Shown here: piece after piece, positions 43,567 through 54,264 of the stretch | Numbering within the stretch: the first letter of the stretch is position 1 | Layout of the letters: each line of letters starts with the position of its first letter | Source: Euphorbia lathyris | Taxonomy: Eukaryota; Streptophyta; Magnoliopsida; Malpighiales; Euphorbiaceae | Direction: 5' to 3' | Assembly: GCF_963576675.1 (NCBI RefSeq) | Contig: NC_088913.1 | Location: 81,033,001 to 81,097,000 of the forward strand | Length of the DNA: 64,000 nt | The notes under the pieces: generated by a model | Databases searched by the model: none | What the model saw: the letters and a program-made list of their open reading frames with translations, nothing else | Told to the model about the DNA's origin: nothing | Made by a program: the position numbers and the translations under genes

Positions 43567-44514
43567 ATGGCTTCCTCAAACACTTCATCTAAGAAAGTTA
43601 TTGCTTCACGCAATAAACGTTTTGATATATCAGAGCGTTATGGATGTAACTTTCCCATTTTCAATCACGATGAGGGAAGGCGCTTCTTGAAGCTTCGATA
43701 CACGTTCTTTGTCGGAATGCTGTACATGGACGATTTTCTCAATGATCAATTAGGAATCAAGGAAGATATGAGTCGCTACATGGAGCGATTAGGATGGACC
43801 AGATTTGTCGATATGAAGTTTCCTATAATTGGAGACTGGGTATTAGAGTTTTTCTGCACTGTGCATTTTGTTAACAAGCGTCGGGTGCGTCTCAGTTTTC
43901 ATCGGGATGGCAAAACTTTCACTTTTGGATATCCTGAATTGCATGCTTGGTTTGGTTTTCCCTTGAAGGATGCTACCAAACGTCATCATGGAAGAGATAT
44001 GACGTCCACTGATATTTGGCGAATGCTCACCGGCATTTGGCCTTTTAACTCAAAACTTGCCTATAATAAGTCTTTTTATTCCAACTCTATGCTATATTTG
44101 CATAAGTTTCTGAGTCACAGCCTGTTCGGTCGCACGTTCAGTAGTGTCGTCCAAGAATCTGATCTTTATGTCTTTGGCGATATATTTCAAGGCAATGTGG
44201 TTGATTCTTCAAAAATTCTGATGGAGGGTCTTGTTGCCGCATCTAGATCCAAGGCTAAGAAGGTTGGGTTCGGGAATATTATATGCGGAATAATTCTAGG
44301 GACCAAGGGCAGTATTTCCGTTCCTTGGAGTGATGCTGAATCTTTCCCTATGCTAGACTATGAATTTTTAGAATTTGAAGGTCTAGTGAAGCGAGTTTTT
44401 CGATCAGGACCAAATTTTCTTTCTGCACCCGAACGTCAAGCCTTCGTGCAGTTGAAAATGGATCGATATAGGGCTAAGAAAATCCCGATTGAAAGGGACG
44501 AATTTTTAGCATAG
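43567..44514 (+). CDS. first extra ORF of element F (Athila ORF-1-like)
   Basis: Intact 315-residue protein between pol and the 3' LTR, the place called env-like in Athila. It resembles the family known as Arabidopsis retrotransposon ORF-1 protein (PF03078), with the pattern LGWTRFVDMKFP, WVLEFFCTV, GKTFTFGYPELHAWFGFP and LHKFLSHSLFGR. No signal peptide or clear membrane span is seen, so I do not support an envelope role. The protein is basic at its start and has no catalytic motif I recognise. A paralogue lies 1.1 kb downstream (45583-46788). A TATA box precedes it by about 130 bp. Confidence 0.85.
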   Translation: MASSNTSSKKVIASRNKRFDISERYGCNFPIFNHDEGRRFLKLRYTFFVGMLYMDDFLNDQLGIKEDMSRYMERLGWTRFVDMKFPIIGDWVLEFFCTVHFVNKRRVRLSFHRDGKTFTFGYPELHAWFGFPLKDATKRHHGRDMTSTDIWRMLTGIWPFNSKLAYNKSFYSNSMLYLHKFLSHSLFGRTFSSVVQESDLYVFGDIFQGNVVDSSKILMEGLVAASRSKAKKVGFGNIICGIILGTKGSISVPWSDAESFPMLDYEFLEFEGLVKRVFRSGPNFLSAPERQAFVQLKMDRYRAKKIPIERDEFLA

Positions 44515-45582
44515 CTTGTATTTCGTTTGTTTGTAAATATATGATTAATAAATAAAAATTTCTCTTTTGCATTATACTTTGTTTTCGGTTATATGGTTAC
44601 ATTTTAATTTCATAAATCTAGACCAATGAATCAATTAAATGCAAACTTAATCCATTCATGACTAATTAAATGTTAATAATTAAATTTCAAGTTCCTTAAA
44701 TAAGATTCATTTAACTTAAATTAATAAATGCACATAAATGCTTCAATTAATTTTAGTTCCAAACCTTTCATATTCATAATTTTAACATTCATTAATTAAT
44801 GCATTTTTCATTTTAATTTTCCATTAATAAGGATAAACCTTTGGTTTTCCTTATCATTTAATGTTTTACATTAATGTTTTTAAGTACAGATCACATTTTA
44901 AAGGAGTACAGGATCCAAACTATCAAGAAATTACATGAATTGAAGTTATTATGCAGAATTGGGTGACCACCGGGTGATCCGCGGCCGAGAATTCATAGAT
45001 TCTCGGTAACTTCAGCAAATTTACTCCAATTTCAGACAAAACATTTCGCTGCCCAACGCGATTCGCGGCCGCGAATGATGGATTCTCGGTAACTTCAGAA
45101 ATTTCTTCGAAAATTTCAGAGAAAAAATTGGTTGAAAAACACGATCCGCGGCCGCGGATACACATCCACGACCGCGACACGCGTATTTAAGGCACTCCAA
45201 GTCCGATTTTTGGCCTATATTTTCCACCTCTTCCCATTTAACCTATACCTATTCCTTTTCCTATTCACCCTCTACCTAATTACTCTTCCTATTTCAACTC
45301 TACCTATTCTAATTCCTATTCCTACTCTAACTATTTAACTTCTTATTCCAACCCTATATATACCTATTACTTACACAAACCTTACATCACCTCAAATTTT
45401 AACCAATCCCCTACTCTTACCTCTTCCCAATACCTTACTTTTACTCTTCCCAAATTCATCATTAACCTTTTCAATCACCTTCACCTTTCAAATTCAAGTC
45501 TCCACACCACCTCTACTTCATCTTCAACCTCAAGCTTTTCTCTCTTTTCATCTTTTTCATCTAAACCCTAAACTCCATAACC
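44515..45582 (+). promoter_or_regulatory. spacer with GC modules and TATA before second extra ORF
   Basis: AT-rich for about 450 bp. Then come three GC-rich modules at 44975-45015 (GATCCGCGGCCGAGAATTC, ATTCTCGGTAACTTCAG), 45058-45105 (GATTCGCGGCCGCGAATG, ATTCTCGGTAACTTCAG) and 45145-45182 (GATCCGCGGCCGCGGATAC, CCGCGACACGCG). CT-rich sequence and TATATATA at 45355-45362 follow, with the ATG at 45583. I infer a second internal promoter. The modules are related to those in the LTR and at 43184-43295. Confidence 0.45.
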
Positions 45583-46788
45583 ATGCCAAGAGCAAAGCGT
45601 GTTGGACACAAGTCGGCTGTCACTGAGGCTAATCGCCTAAGGATTAGTTGCGGAGCTTATTTCGATATTCATTCTGAGGAAGAAGTTGGACGTTTCAAGC
45701 ACTTTTCAAACCCCAATCGTAAGTTCATGGATATGCAGTTTCTTGACTTTGATTCGGTAAGAAAGTTGAACTTCACTACACAAATTACTGCTTTTATTGA
45801 AACTTTGGGATGGGAAACTTTTGCTTCAATGCGTTTTCCACAAATTCAAGAATATGTGGTTGAGTTTTTAGTTACTTTGAAGATGAACAAAAAGAGGACT
45901 GAAATTTCTTTTCGGAATAATGGTGTTACCTATACAGTTGATTATGAGGCTATGGGTAATATGTTTGGTTTCCCTACTAGTGACTTTTATGATAAGCCTC
46001 GGGATTTTGACAATAACTCTTTTTGGCAAACTCTTTCCGACCAAACTTCTTTTGATTCTAAAAACACTTCCAGCAAGTTGATTAAGGACAATTGTGTGTT
46101 CTTCTTTCACAAGTATTTGAGTTTTTCGCTTTTTGGTCGTGTTGAGAGTTCAAAGATTCAAGTCCGGGGTTTGTTTGTTTGGGATTGTTTGTTCAAGGGT
46201 TTGCGGGTTGATAGCATTGGAATGATTTTTGACAATTTGTATCGTGCTTCGAGGGCTCACACCACTCAAGTCCCTCTCGGTAATTTGATCACCGCTATTG
46301 TTTTGGGAGCACGGGATGAATTGGCTACTTATGATATGTCCACCTACCATGGGTATGTTCCAGTTTTGGACATTGCGGCTCTTGAGCGGGCTCATTTATT
46401 GGTTTCTGCGGCTCCTCCTATTTTTATTTCTTATGCTACCCGTATTGCTCATCTTCGTGGCACTATGGGTGGAGGTGCTTCTAGTTCTCATAATGTAGGT
46501 ACCGAGGAAGAAGGAGAAGAAGAAGGAGCAGATGCTGCCCCACAAGCCCAAGCAACCCAAGACAATGATCCGGTGGATTTAAGGCGGATTTTGAACCAAA
46601 TCAATGCTAATAATCGACAAATGAATTTGAGAATTGATGATTTGGTGGAGAACAATATGGTGATGAATGACAACCTCAATACTTTGAGGCGTGAGCATCG
46701 TTCAACTCGGCATCGGATGCTTTCATTTTTCCGACGCCGAAACGTGGAAACATCACCAACACCTCCGGATTCCCCGCCACATGCTTAG
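45583..46788 (+). CDS. second extra ORF of element F (Athila ORF-1-like)
   Basis: Intact 401-residue paralogue of the first extra ORF. Shared pattern: LGWETFASMRFP, YVVEFLVTL, GVTYTVDYEAMGNMFGFP, FFHKYLSFSLFGR, PLGNLITAIVLGA. Its last 100 residues are unique: an acidic stretch (EEEGEEEGADAAP), then a coiled coil (LNQINANNRQMNLRIDDLV) and an Arg-rich end (HRMLSFFRRRNVE). Identity to the paralogue is low, so the duplication is old, yet both frames are open. Function unknown. An N-terminal KR stretch could be a nuclear signal (inference). Confidence 0.85.
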   Translation: MPRAKRVGHKSAVTEANRLRISCGAYFDIHSEEEVGRFKHFSNPNRKFMDMQFLDFDSVRKLNFTTQITAFIETLGWETFASMRFPQIQEYVVEFLVTLKMNKKRTEISFRNNGVTYTVDYEAMGNMFGFPTSDFYDKPRDFDNNSFWQTLSDQTSFDSKNTSSKLIKDNCVFFFHKYLSFSLFGRVESSKIQVRGLFVWDCLFKGLRVDSIGMIFDNLYRASRAHTTQVPLGNLITAIVLGARDELATYDMSTYHGYVPVLDIAALERAHLLVSAAPPIFISYATRIAHLRGTMGGGASSSHNVGTEEEGEEEGADAAPQAQATQDNDPVDLRRILNQINANNRQMNLRIDDLVENNMVMNDNLNTLRREHRSTRHRMLSFFRRRNVETSPTPPDSPPHA

Positions 46789-48190
46789 GTTTTATCTTTT
46801 ATTTTTATCTTATCGTATTTTAATTTCAGTTTCGTACATTTTTATATTTATTATGTTCGTACAATTTCAGTTTTTATTTAATTTTATGATGAATGTTTGC
46901 TTTGCTATATCTTTCGTTTATTTCCGTTTGTTTTATCTTTAATGTTTTATCTCCACTTTTGCACCAATGAGGACATGGTCCAATTTAAGTGTGGGAGGAG
47001 ATATATACATATATCATTTTATGCAAACGAATGACTGAATGAATGTATGCAAATGAATGAATGAATGTATGCAACACTTGTTTTTCCAAATATAAATGCA
47101 ACATATATTGCAACACTTTTTAACTAAATTGCAACACAAATTTTTTGTAAAAACTTTTTAAAATTAAACATAAGTTAAATTTCTTTTATGATTATTTTTA
47201 GGTTATCATTATCGATAGAAATAAATATTTCTATACGGGTAATCTTTTTCAAAATTTCTGACAAATCTTTGACACGATTTTAAGTAAAATTGTCTCGAGT
47301 AAATGTATTTAAGTAAAAAAAATTCTTTATTTTCAATCTCTATTTCATATCATGAAATTCATGATACAATAAATCTTATTTTAAATTTTCAATTAGGTTT
47401 ATAGGCATTAAATTAAACTAACAATTTTTAGCTCGGTTTTGATTTTGTCTTACATTAACACCAATTGAAGTTTTTAAGGAAACTATAGCCATAATACATG
47501 TTGAATTTTAAGTCAATATAGGATGAATGTGCTAATTTTCTTTTTCCCAAGTTATAATCAAGAAATCGTATTCTTAACTTTTGGCCACGATTGAGACCAA
47601 CCTTATCACAGTCGAGGTATGAAAGGGAAGAAATAAATAAATAAAGCGTACTTTTGGCCACGGTTGCGACCACCCTTATCACAATCGAGGTATGAAAGGA
47701 ACGTTTAAATTAGAAAAATTAAGCGTGTTTAAAGTTTAAAGTAACGATTGCGTCCACCCATGGCATGGTCGGTACCTCTTAAACGAACACAAAACAATTG
47801 CATATAAAGTTACGATCGAGACCACCCTTATCACGGGCGTAACTAAGCAAACAAATTAAACTTAATACTCATATATAATAATTCAAGTTTGGGAAATGAA
47901 ATTTGGTGCTTTGAAATGCCTTGAGATGAAAGACTCAATAACATGCGTGCTTACATCGTCCCGAATACTTCAATTTAAACATTGAAATACAAGACGAATG
48001 ATATATCGTATTTATACTAAGTTAGTTTGATATTTTGCGTATAAATATGCCATGCGAAGTTAGTCTTTTCGGCTTAACTAATTTAAAAGGTAAACACAAA
48101 GATATATGATTATTTTCATAAAGAGATTAGTTAAGGAATAAATTCAGTGAAATTTTGCTCGGGACTATCAAAAGATTAAGTGTGGAGATT
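46789..48190 (+). other. 3' noncoding region of element F with repeats and purine tracts
   Basis: About 1.4 kb, AT-rich, without a gene. Four imperfect 35-48 bp repeats of the form GGCCACGATTGAGACCA, CCTTATCACAGTCGAGGTATG lie at 47579-47624, 47652-47699, 47741-47780 and 47809-47842. A purine tract AAGTGTGGGAGGAGATA lies at 46987-47003, well inside. The tract that abuts the LTR is AAAAGATTAAGTGTGGAGATT-like at 48171-48190. A tetranucleotide-like ATGAATGAATGTATGCAA repeat lies at 47025-47075. Confidence 0.7.
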
Positions 48191-49747
48191 TGTTAAGCCC
48201 AAAATATACCTAAAATATCATTAATATTTATATCATTTTTATTACATATTCGTGTTATTTATATCTGTTTAGATTACTTTTACTTTCGAATATCTTTCTT
48301 TCTTGCAAGGTACTTAAATATTTGGTAAAATCCAAATAGGAACGAAAGAGGATCTAAAACAGAAGAAAAACCCTTCAAAAGGAGTCAAAGACGACGTAAA
48401 TCGAAAGCGCCAAGTCGAGGACACGAACGAAAGCAAGAAGTAAGAAAACCTGCCGGGCCGCGACAGTGGATCCCAGACCCGCGGCCGCGACACGCGTGGT
48501 ATAACCTTTTCTCCCCTTCGTCCGTCGCTCAGCTCAGTGCTACGTCATTCACGGCCGCGGATCACCATCCTCGGTAAGTGAAGAAAATTACCAAGAGCAT
48601 TTAACATATGCTGAAAATCCAAGAAACGCGTTCGTTCAAGTGGATAAAGACGTCCTTTCACAACGGACACGACTCTTAACCAACGGACACATCACTTCAA
48701 ACTCAACCCTTCAACACCTATAAATAAAGAGTTGATGTTGAGGAGAAAATGTTGATATGAAATGTTATAATATAGATATAGAAATCAGAGCGTAGAACTT
48801 ATGTCGAAGTTCTAAGTAAAAACATTTCGAGAGTTAGAAATTAGATTTTGTACAAAACAAGATGAGGTACACATATTGTTTATAGTTTAATTACAACTCA
48901 GTAGCGTTTAGACATTGTTCCAGTTTTAGTTTGCATCATGGTAGTGGCCGACCGAATCCTTATTACGAAGTTACAGCGAGAAGATTGAGTAAAGTGTTCG
49001 CCCCCGAGCCTGACAACCTCCTAGGAAACCCAAGGAAGCGGAACCGATCAAGCCCTTCACTTGCACGCCCTCGAAGAACTCGATGCTCCTTATTCTCTGT
49101 AAACTTGTATCAATTTATTTTTCATCTAATAAAGTCCGTTCTATTCGACAAATCGTTATGCAGCACTTATGGTAACCAATCCAATATAAGTGAGGCTGGT
49201 GTTTTCATTAATATGCACTTGAATTCAAAATCATTACAAGAAAACTTTGTTGAACACTTAGGCAAATTATCATCTCGAAAGAGTTCTAATTTGAGTAAGG
49301 GCAACTATCCCGAAAGGGTTTTGTCGCGTTCAAAGCCAATTAATTAGAGGTCCCGTCATTTATTTCATCATCATAATCGATACAAAGTTTAAGTTGTTTT
49401 CTTTGCTTAATGCAAATGAACAAATTCATTCGTTTTTCTAATAAGTTCTAAATGTTCCTGTTTTGTAAAATTCATCCTTAAAATCAGATGATCTTTCTAA
49501 CAATCGATTTATTCTAAATATAAAATCTTATTCCAGCATTTTCAAATACTCAAAGTTCACAAATTCAATCAAATAAATTTCCTAAATTCAATTAATCCAA
49601 TTTTCACTTTTCATTTACATTTAATAAATCTAACAAGTTCGAAATTAATAATTCAAAAATAAGTTTTTCGTTAAAAAACGTATCTTTGTGGGATCGATAT
49701 TTTTATTACTACAAGCGAAACCGTGCACTTGCGGAAATCGCTCAACA
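48191..49747 (+). repeat. 3' LTR of element F
   Basis: 1557 bp, same length as the 5' LTR, with about 14 scattered substitutions (for example CGTGTGG/CGCGTGG in the GC cluster). Ends CTCAACA, followed by the target duplication ATGTG. Confidence 0.93.
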
Positions 49748-49752
49748 ATGTG
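49748..49752. other. target site duplication of element F (right)
   Basis: ATGTG, matching 35774-35778. Confidence 0.92.
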
Positions 49753-51076
49753 CAACCACATTCGCTAAACGCGGAATGTGAGAGACTGCATAACAGTCAT
49801 TTGTTGAAATTATACTCATGTAGTCTATTAAAACTGCTCCTCTGTCTGACAGATCGACCTTTTCCGAATTGATTCTGCGCACTACCACTTGTGCATATGA
49901 TTCAAAGTCGACCCTCGACAGCCCCAATCCTTCGACCCACAACAGTGTCATCCGGAGAATGATTTCTTCCGCAAGCGTCGATTCCGTCACTCCTTTTCCT
50001 TCACTACTTTGAAATGCTATAAACGATCCATTTTCATCCCTCAGAACCGCTCATGTTCCATACTGTCCTGAGTCAGAAAACAATGCAGCATCTGTATTGC
50101 ACTTTAAGTGTCCAACTCTCAGTTTTTTCCATTCATTGTCCGTTTGACCTCTGCTATTCTCTCTTATTATCTGCTGAACTTATGTGGTTTGCTGTTGTTT
50201 TCCTACGCACAGCCAATCCTCTCGCAGCCTATTCATTTTCATCATACACTGACCCGCAATTACCTATTCGTTGTTCCACAGGTAATTGTTTCGCTGTAGC
50301 CATATCGCATACATCACACACAGAATTGTCTCAACTTCATTTTCTCTCCTATTTCTGCAGATTTCCAGCAGACCTTCAACGAACTCATCCTGCGCAGCGG
50401 CTGGTGGTGTAATATTGACCTCATCCGAGCAAGCTTTCGCAAAAGCACATTCAATGAATAGGTGGTTAGTTGTTTCCTCCCCCGTCCCGCATAGCAGACA
50501 TTCACACTGAATATTTATATGTTGCCTCCGCAGATCAGATCTCAAAGGCAAACATCACGAGCCTAACTGCCAGGTAAAATGCTTTATTTTCGGCATTACT
50601 CATATATCCCATAGATTCGCCCATCCATCAACAACTTCTCTGTTGTTTAGTTCCCCGTCTAGTGCCCGGTAGCCCGATTTTGATGTATAAACCCTGTTCT
50701 TGGTAAATTGCCACATGATAGAGTCTGTGTTTTGTTTCACCGGTATCACCAATTCCTCAATTTTTTCTGCTTCCTCCTTATTAAAACATCCCCTAAGTCT
50801 GTTTTGATCCCATAACTTCATTCCTTGTTCGATAGGTCCTCTAGTTTCATCGTTTCAAGACCAGGGATGCAGAACGAGTGGATTTTGTAATTGGGGAGAG
50901 CCGGGACCCATGGGTCCTTCCATACACGGATGCTACTTCCATCCCCCACTCTCCATCATACTCCCAAACGAAGTAAATACAAAGATGCCCACACACTCCT
51001 CCAAACATAACTAGGATTAGTGCCTAATTTGGAGGTTAGGAAAGTCTCATTTTCATAGTATTTTGCTTTGAACAAC
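49753..51076 (-). pseudogene. LINE: end of RT region, zf-RVT and RNase H
   Basis: Minus strand. Near 50600-50821 is KLWDQNRLRGCFNKEEAEKI. A zf-RVT zinc region CLLCGTGEETTNHLFIEC follows at about 50460-50510. Then RNase H runs from about 50110 to 49753, with KCNTDAALF, RDENGSFIA, EEIILRM and SHIPRLANVVAH. It continues after element F at 35778. In-frame stops and frame changes are present (for example one before AVLRDENG near 50050). The order RT, zf-RVT, RNase H is typical for plant L1-type LINEs. Confidence 0.8.
51072..51076. other. target site duplication of element G (left)
   Basis: ACAAC before TGATGCG; repeated at 55846-55850. Confidence 0.88.
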
Positions 51077-52240
51077 TGATGCGTCTCCGAAAAGACTCAC
51101 TAAGGGATAAGTGTACCCTATCGTTATTAAGTAATAAATTTCTGGTTTGAGTCCAGGTTATCGTCCACAGGATTTATTTCTGCAAGTACCGAGTTACTCG
51201 ATCTCGGATGTTATCTAGGCTTAGGGGGGTTTGAATTGGTTTTGGTTAAATTAAACTACTCCTAATTAAGTTACTTCTACTCCTATCTAAACTATTCTAC
51301 CCCTAAGTGATCTTTTACCAATGTAATTACCCGAAGGATCATGAGGTGATACGATAATAATGAAAATAGATTGTTTAAGCAATAGAATTAAAACCTAATC
51401 TAAGTCACTTGTGTCCGAGGCGATTAATCCTACCTATCCTCCTGAGGTCCCTAGTTCGTGATTCCCTTGTAAGGCCGAACTAGCTCTAAGGCTCAGCAAT
51501 TTGGGCTTAATCTTCTATAGGGTCATCAATCCTATAGGCACTGACTAGGTCAGATTCAGCTCGCAATATGTGCCAACTTAATTTTGGGATTATCGAATGA
51601 ATTAAACCAATCAGACAAAGCGTAAGACAAAGAATTAAACAAGAAAACAATTGAAGAAACAAAACTATAATATATATTAAAGATGAAAAGTGTTGTCACG
51701 AAGATACAATGAGCCTAGGATTCTTAACATGTATCATAGGCTAGACAGAATGTAAAAGAGAAGAAAAATCCCTTTCAGGGAACCTGTCTACCAATGCAGG
51801 CGTCTTCCTAAGACTTAAGGATGGAGCTTGAGCAATCCTCGGTGAGCGGAGCTTCGAAGGCGTCTTCAATGGAGGTTTGAAGGATGCGGAGGAGGTGGAG
51901 AGGATTTCTCAAGGTGAAGGATAGGAAAATTACAAAAATAAAAGATAATCTAATTTACAAATGGAAAAACTATTTATAGTCGCGGCTCGGCCCATTTTTC
52001 TGACCTATTTCGTATCTGTATGGAGGTAGGAAGTCGTGGGGTCCGTCGTGGCATCGTGGGGGCGGAATTGGTCTTTTTGACCAATTCCCGCAGGTCTGCT
52101 CGCCGAGAAGGGCGAGCTGCTCGATGAGTAGGCCCCTGGGAGCCTGCTCGGCGAGCAGGCCACCAGTAGGCCTGCTCGGCGAGCTGACTGGCTCGGCCGA
52201 CCAGCCCCGGCGAGCTGGGCAGTGCCTAACTTGCCCGGGT
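51077..52240 (-). repeat. 3' LTR of element G, missing its start
   Basis: Matches 54265-55430 closely, except for the palindrome cluster at 52093-52220, which is arranged differently. On the minus strand the TATA box CTATAAATAG is at 51970-51979. The homology ends around 52240-52257, next to T and GA runs at 52256-52304. Confidence 0.82.
52093..52220. repeat. GC palindrome cluster in left LTR of G
   Basis: Repeats of CTGCTCGGCGAGCAGG and partial versions (GTCTGCTCGCCGAG, CCTGCTCGGCGAGCTG, GGCTCGGCCGACCAG). They lie 115-250 bp upstream of the minus-strand TATA box. Confidence 0.8.
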
Positions 52241-52458
52241 TGGGTGAAATACGTTTTTTTTTTTTTTTTGAATAGAGAGAGAGAGAGAGAGAGAGTATGG
52301 GGTGCAAAACTTGATAATTCGGTAAAAAGAAACAAATGCGAATCAAAGGAAAATAACAACCAAATTCAGCAAAAATAGAAGAAAAAGAAATTGCAAAAAG
52401 AAAATAATTGTTCAAGTTTTGAATTTAAACCGAGGAGAACTCGATTTCTCCCCCTTAC

Positions 52459-53889
52459 TCAATCCTTTCTCAGGATCTTTGGATTCTTCTCCGTTGTGCT
52501 TGGGAGAGAACCCTGAGGCCTTTCCTGCCTGTCCCTATTGATCTGAGCTACGTGATTGCTCAAATCCTTGCAGAAGGCTTCATTGTTAGCAAGCCTAGCC
52601 GAGATCTCCTTCAGGAGAGTTACCACCTCGTTGGATTCCTTGGGAGGTTGCATTGGCCCTTGGTTATTCTGTTGGTATGGGGGCATGCCAAGCCCCTGTT
52701 CTCTATGCTCCTGGACAAAACCGCTGGGAGGTCTGAGCACGTTCTGATTCGAATTCCCGTATGATAGGTTCGGGTGCTGAGGCCTCCTATAGTTGTTGTT
52801 GTTGTTGTAGGAGTTGTAGTTGTTGTGGGGATTGTAATTGTTGTAGTTCTGGTTGTACCTCGGTTGTCCCCCAACATAATTAGCCGTCTCCATCCCGTCT
52901 CCAGCGAAAGGACTGTTTGCTTGACAATCCTTTCCATGGTAGTTGCCGCCACAATGCACATAAGTGGGGGCCTGACCAAAATTGGCCAGAAGGACGTCCA
53001 TCTTCCTACTGAGCTCTGCAACAACTGGGCTCTGCTCCTGTTCTTCCACAGCAAACACCCGCTGCCTTGAAGGTCCAGCGAGTTTCTCCTCTTGCCACTG
53101 CACGCTCTTCCTTGCCAGCTCATTGATCATGTCATATGCTTCTGTCGCGGTCTTCCTAAACAAATCTCCACCCGCGGTGGAGTCCACAGTAGCTCTGTTG
53201 GTTGGCGTCAAACCGTGATAGAAAATGCTCACCAACTGATGCTTGGGAATGTCATGATAAGGACACATACGTAGCATCTTTCTGAATCGGGTCCAAGCCG
53301 CGTGAAGCGCTTCGTGCTCAGGTTGGTGGAACGATGTGATCTCACCCCTCAGCATCACTGTCTTCGAAGGAGGAAAATAATATGACAGGAACTCCTTCTC
53401 TAATCCCGCCCACGTGGTGATTGACCCAGGCTCTAGTGTTCTCATCCATTCCAAAGCTTGCCCTGTTAGCAAGAATGGGAATAGCTTCAGTCTGACAGCA
53501 TCCTGGGGAACCCCATTGGTTCTTGCAGTGTCTACACACATCAAAAACCGATCCAGATGATCATTTGGGCTCTCGTGCACTTCCCCTCCAAACAGTCCTG
53601 TTTGCTGAATCAGGTGGATGATACCAGACTTGATCTCATAGGAGTTGGCTGAAATGTTTGGAGCGACGATCCCGGCCAAGTGCTGGTGTCTGTGCGGTGC
53701 TAAGATTTCACTCATCGAGCGAGTGTCGGGCCTTGGTCCCACATTCTCATCATCCTCTCGATCGCCCATCTTAATCGGTTCGGTGATCTCTTCTAGCTTG
53801 ATGGCCCTATTTTGCCTAATCCTGCGAAGAGTACGTTCAAGTTCAAGGTTAAGAGGGGCACACGGAATTTCCGCTGATCGAGTATGCAT
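52459..53889 (-). CDS. gag: gag of element G
   Basis: Open 476-residue frame on the minus strand starting MHTRSAEIPCAPLNLELERTL-like, the usual Athila N terminus. The gag core is at residues 100-230 (LKLFPFLLTGQALEWM, YYFPPSKTVMLRGEI, AAWTRFRKML). A short zinc knuckle-like HCGGNYHGKDC is near residue 316. An Asn/Tyr-rich low-complexity tract spans residues 345-380, with a C-terminal helix VVTLLKEISARLANNEAFC. The frame ends at RKD, shortly before the deletion joint. Proteins could still form particles, but pol is gone. This C-terminal helix resembles part of the ORF of element H. Confidence 0.88.
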   Translation of the reverse strand: MHTRSAEIPCAPLNLELERTLRRIRQNRAIKLEEITEPIKMGDREDDENVGPRPDTRSMSEILAPHRHQHLAGIVAPNISANSYEIKSGIIHLIQQTGLFGGEVHESPNDHLDRFLMCVDTARTNGVPQDAVRLKLFPFLLTGQALEWMRTLEPGSITTWAGLEKEFLSYYFPPSKTVMLRGEITSFHQPEHEALHAAWTRFRKMLRMCPYHDIPKHQLVSIFYHGLTPTNRATVDSTAGGDLFRKTATEAYDMINELARKSVQWQEEKLAGPSRQRVFAVEEQEQSPVVAELSRKMDVLLANFGQAPTYVHCGGNYHGKDCQANSPFAGDGMETANYVGGQPRYNQNYNNYNPHNNYNSYNNNNNYRRPQHPNLSYGNSNQNVLRPPSGFVQEHREQGLGMPPYQQNNQGPMQPPKESNEVVTLLKEISARLANNEAFCKDLSNHVAQINRDRQERPQGSLPSTTEKNPKILRKD

Positions 53890-54240
53890 GCGCTAAAAAG
53901 AAACGAAACATATATAAACAAATAAGGAAAGGAAGGTTCACGATCTACATAGTTACATAATACAGTTTTATCATACAATGTTACATGGTCTTACTTCAGT
54001 ATTCTACACGTTTTTGGCGAAACAACCAATACAAATTCTTGCAAGATAGCATGCCACGTTCGTGTGAAATACAAGCAGAGATTACAAGGGTATAATCTAT
54101 TATATTCATGTATAAACGCAAGTGCGAACAAGTATAAACAAGTATAAGAAAGAATAGATGATATAAACAGATGATAAATATACAAACGAATGCCTAAATT
54201 AACAAATCAACCTTTGGTTCGATATTGCAGAAGAAATAAA
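53890..54240 (-). other. 5' leader of element G
   Basis: About 350 bp between the primer site and gag. AT-rich, no ORF or structure that I can support. Confidence 0.5.
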
Positions 54241-54258
54241 TCCCCGGCAATGGTGCCA
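54241..54258 (-). other. primer binding site (tRNA-Asp type), element G
   Basis: Minus strand TGGCACCATTGCCGGGGA, two mismatches to the tRNA-Asp site in F and H; six bases from the LTR end. Confidence 0.8.
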
Positions 54259-54264
54259 AAAACT

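Larger units (their letters stand above)
35779..49747 (+). mobile_element. near-intact Athila-like Ty3/gypsy element F
   Basis: 13969 bp with two 1557-bp LTRs, a tRNA-Asp primer site, one long gag-pol frame with a single nonsense codon, two extra ORFs downstream of pol, a purine tract and perfect 5-bp target duplications. I count about 14 substitutions and no length difference between the LTRs, near 0.9 percent, so the insertion is young. It sits in the RNase H of the minus-strand LINE. It is the only element here that could still have supplied proteins recently. Confidence 0.93.

Noticed and set aside
43567..46788. Calling the two extra ORFs of F envelope proteins
   Set aside because: No signal peptide, membrane anchor or cleavage site is visible; position alone does not justify the name.
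50053..50412. Plus-strand 119-codon hydrophobic frame
   Set aside because: Antisense to the LINE RNase H/zf-RVT region, which is clearly the coding strand.
52774..53070. Valine-rich plus-strand frame in element G
   Set aside because: Antisense of the Asn/Tyr-rich part of gag, which yields hydrophobic runs without meaning.
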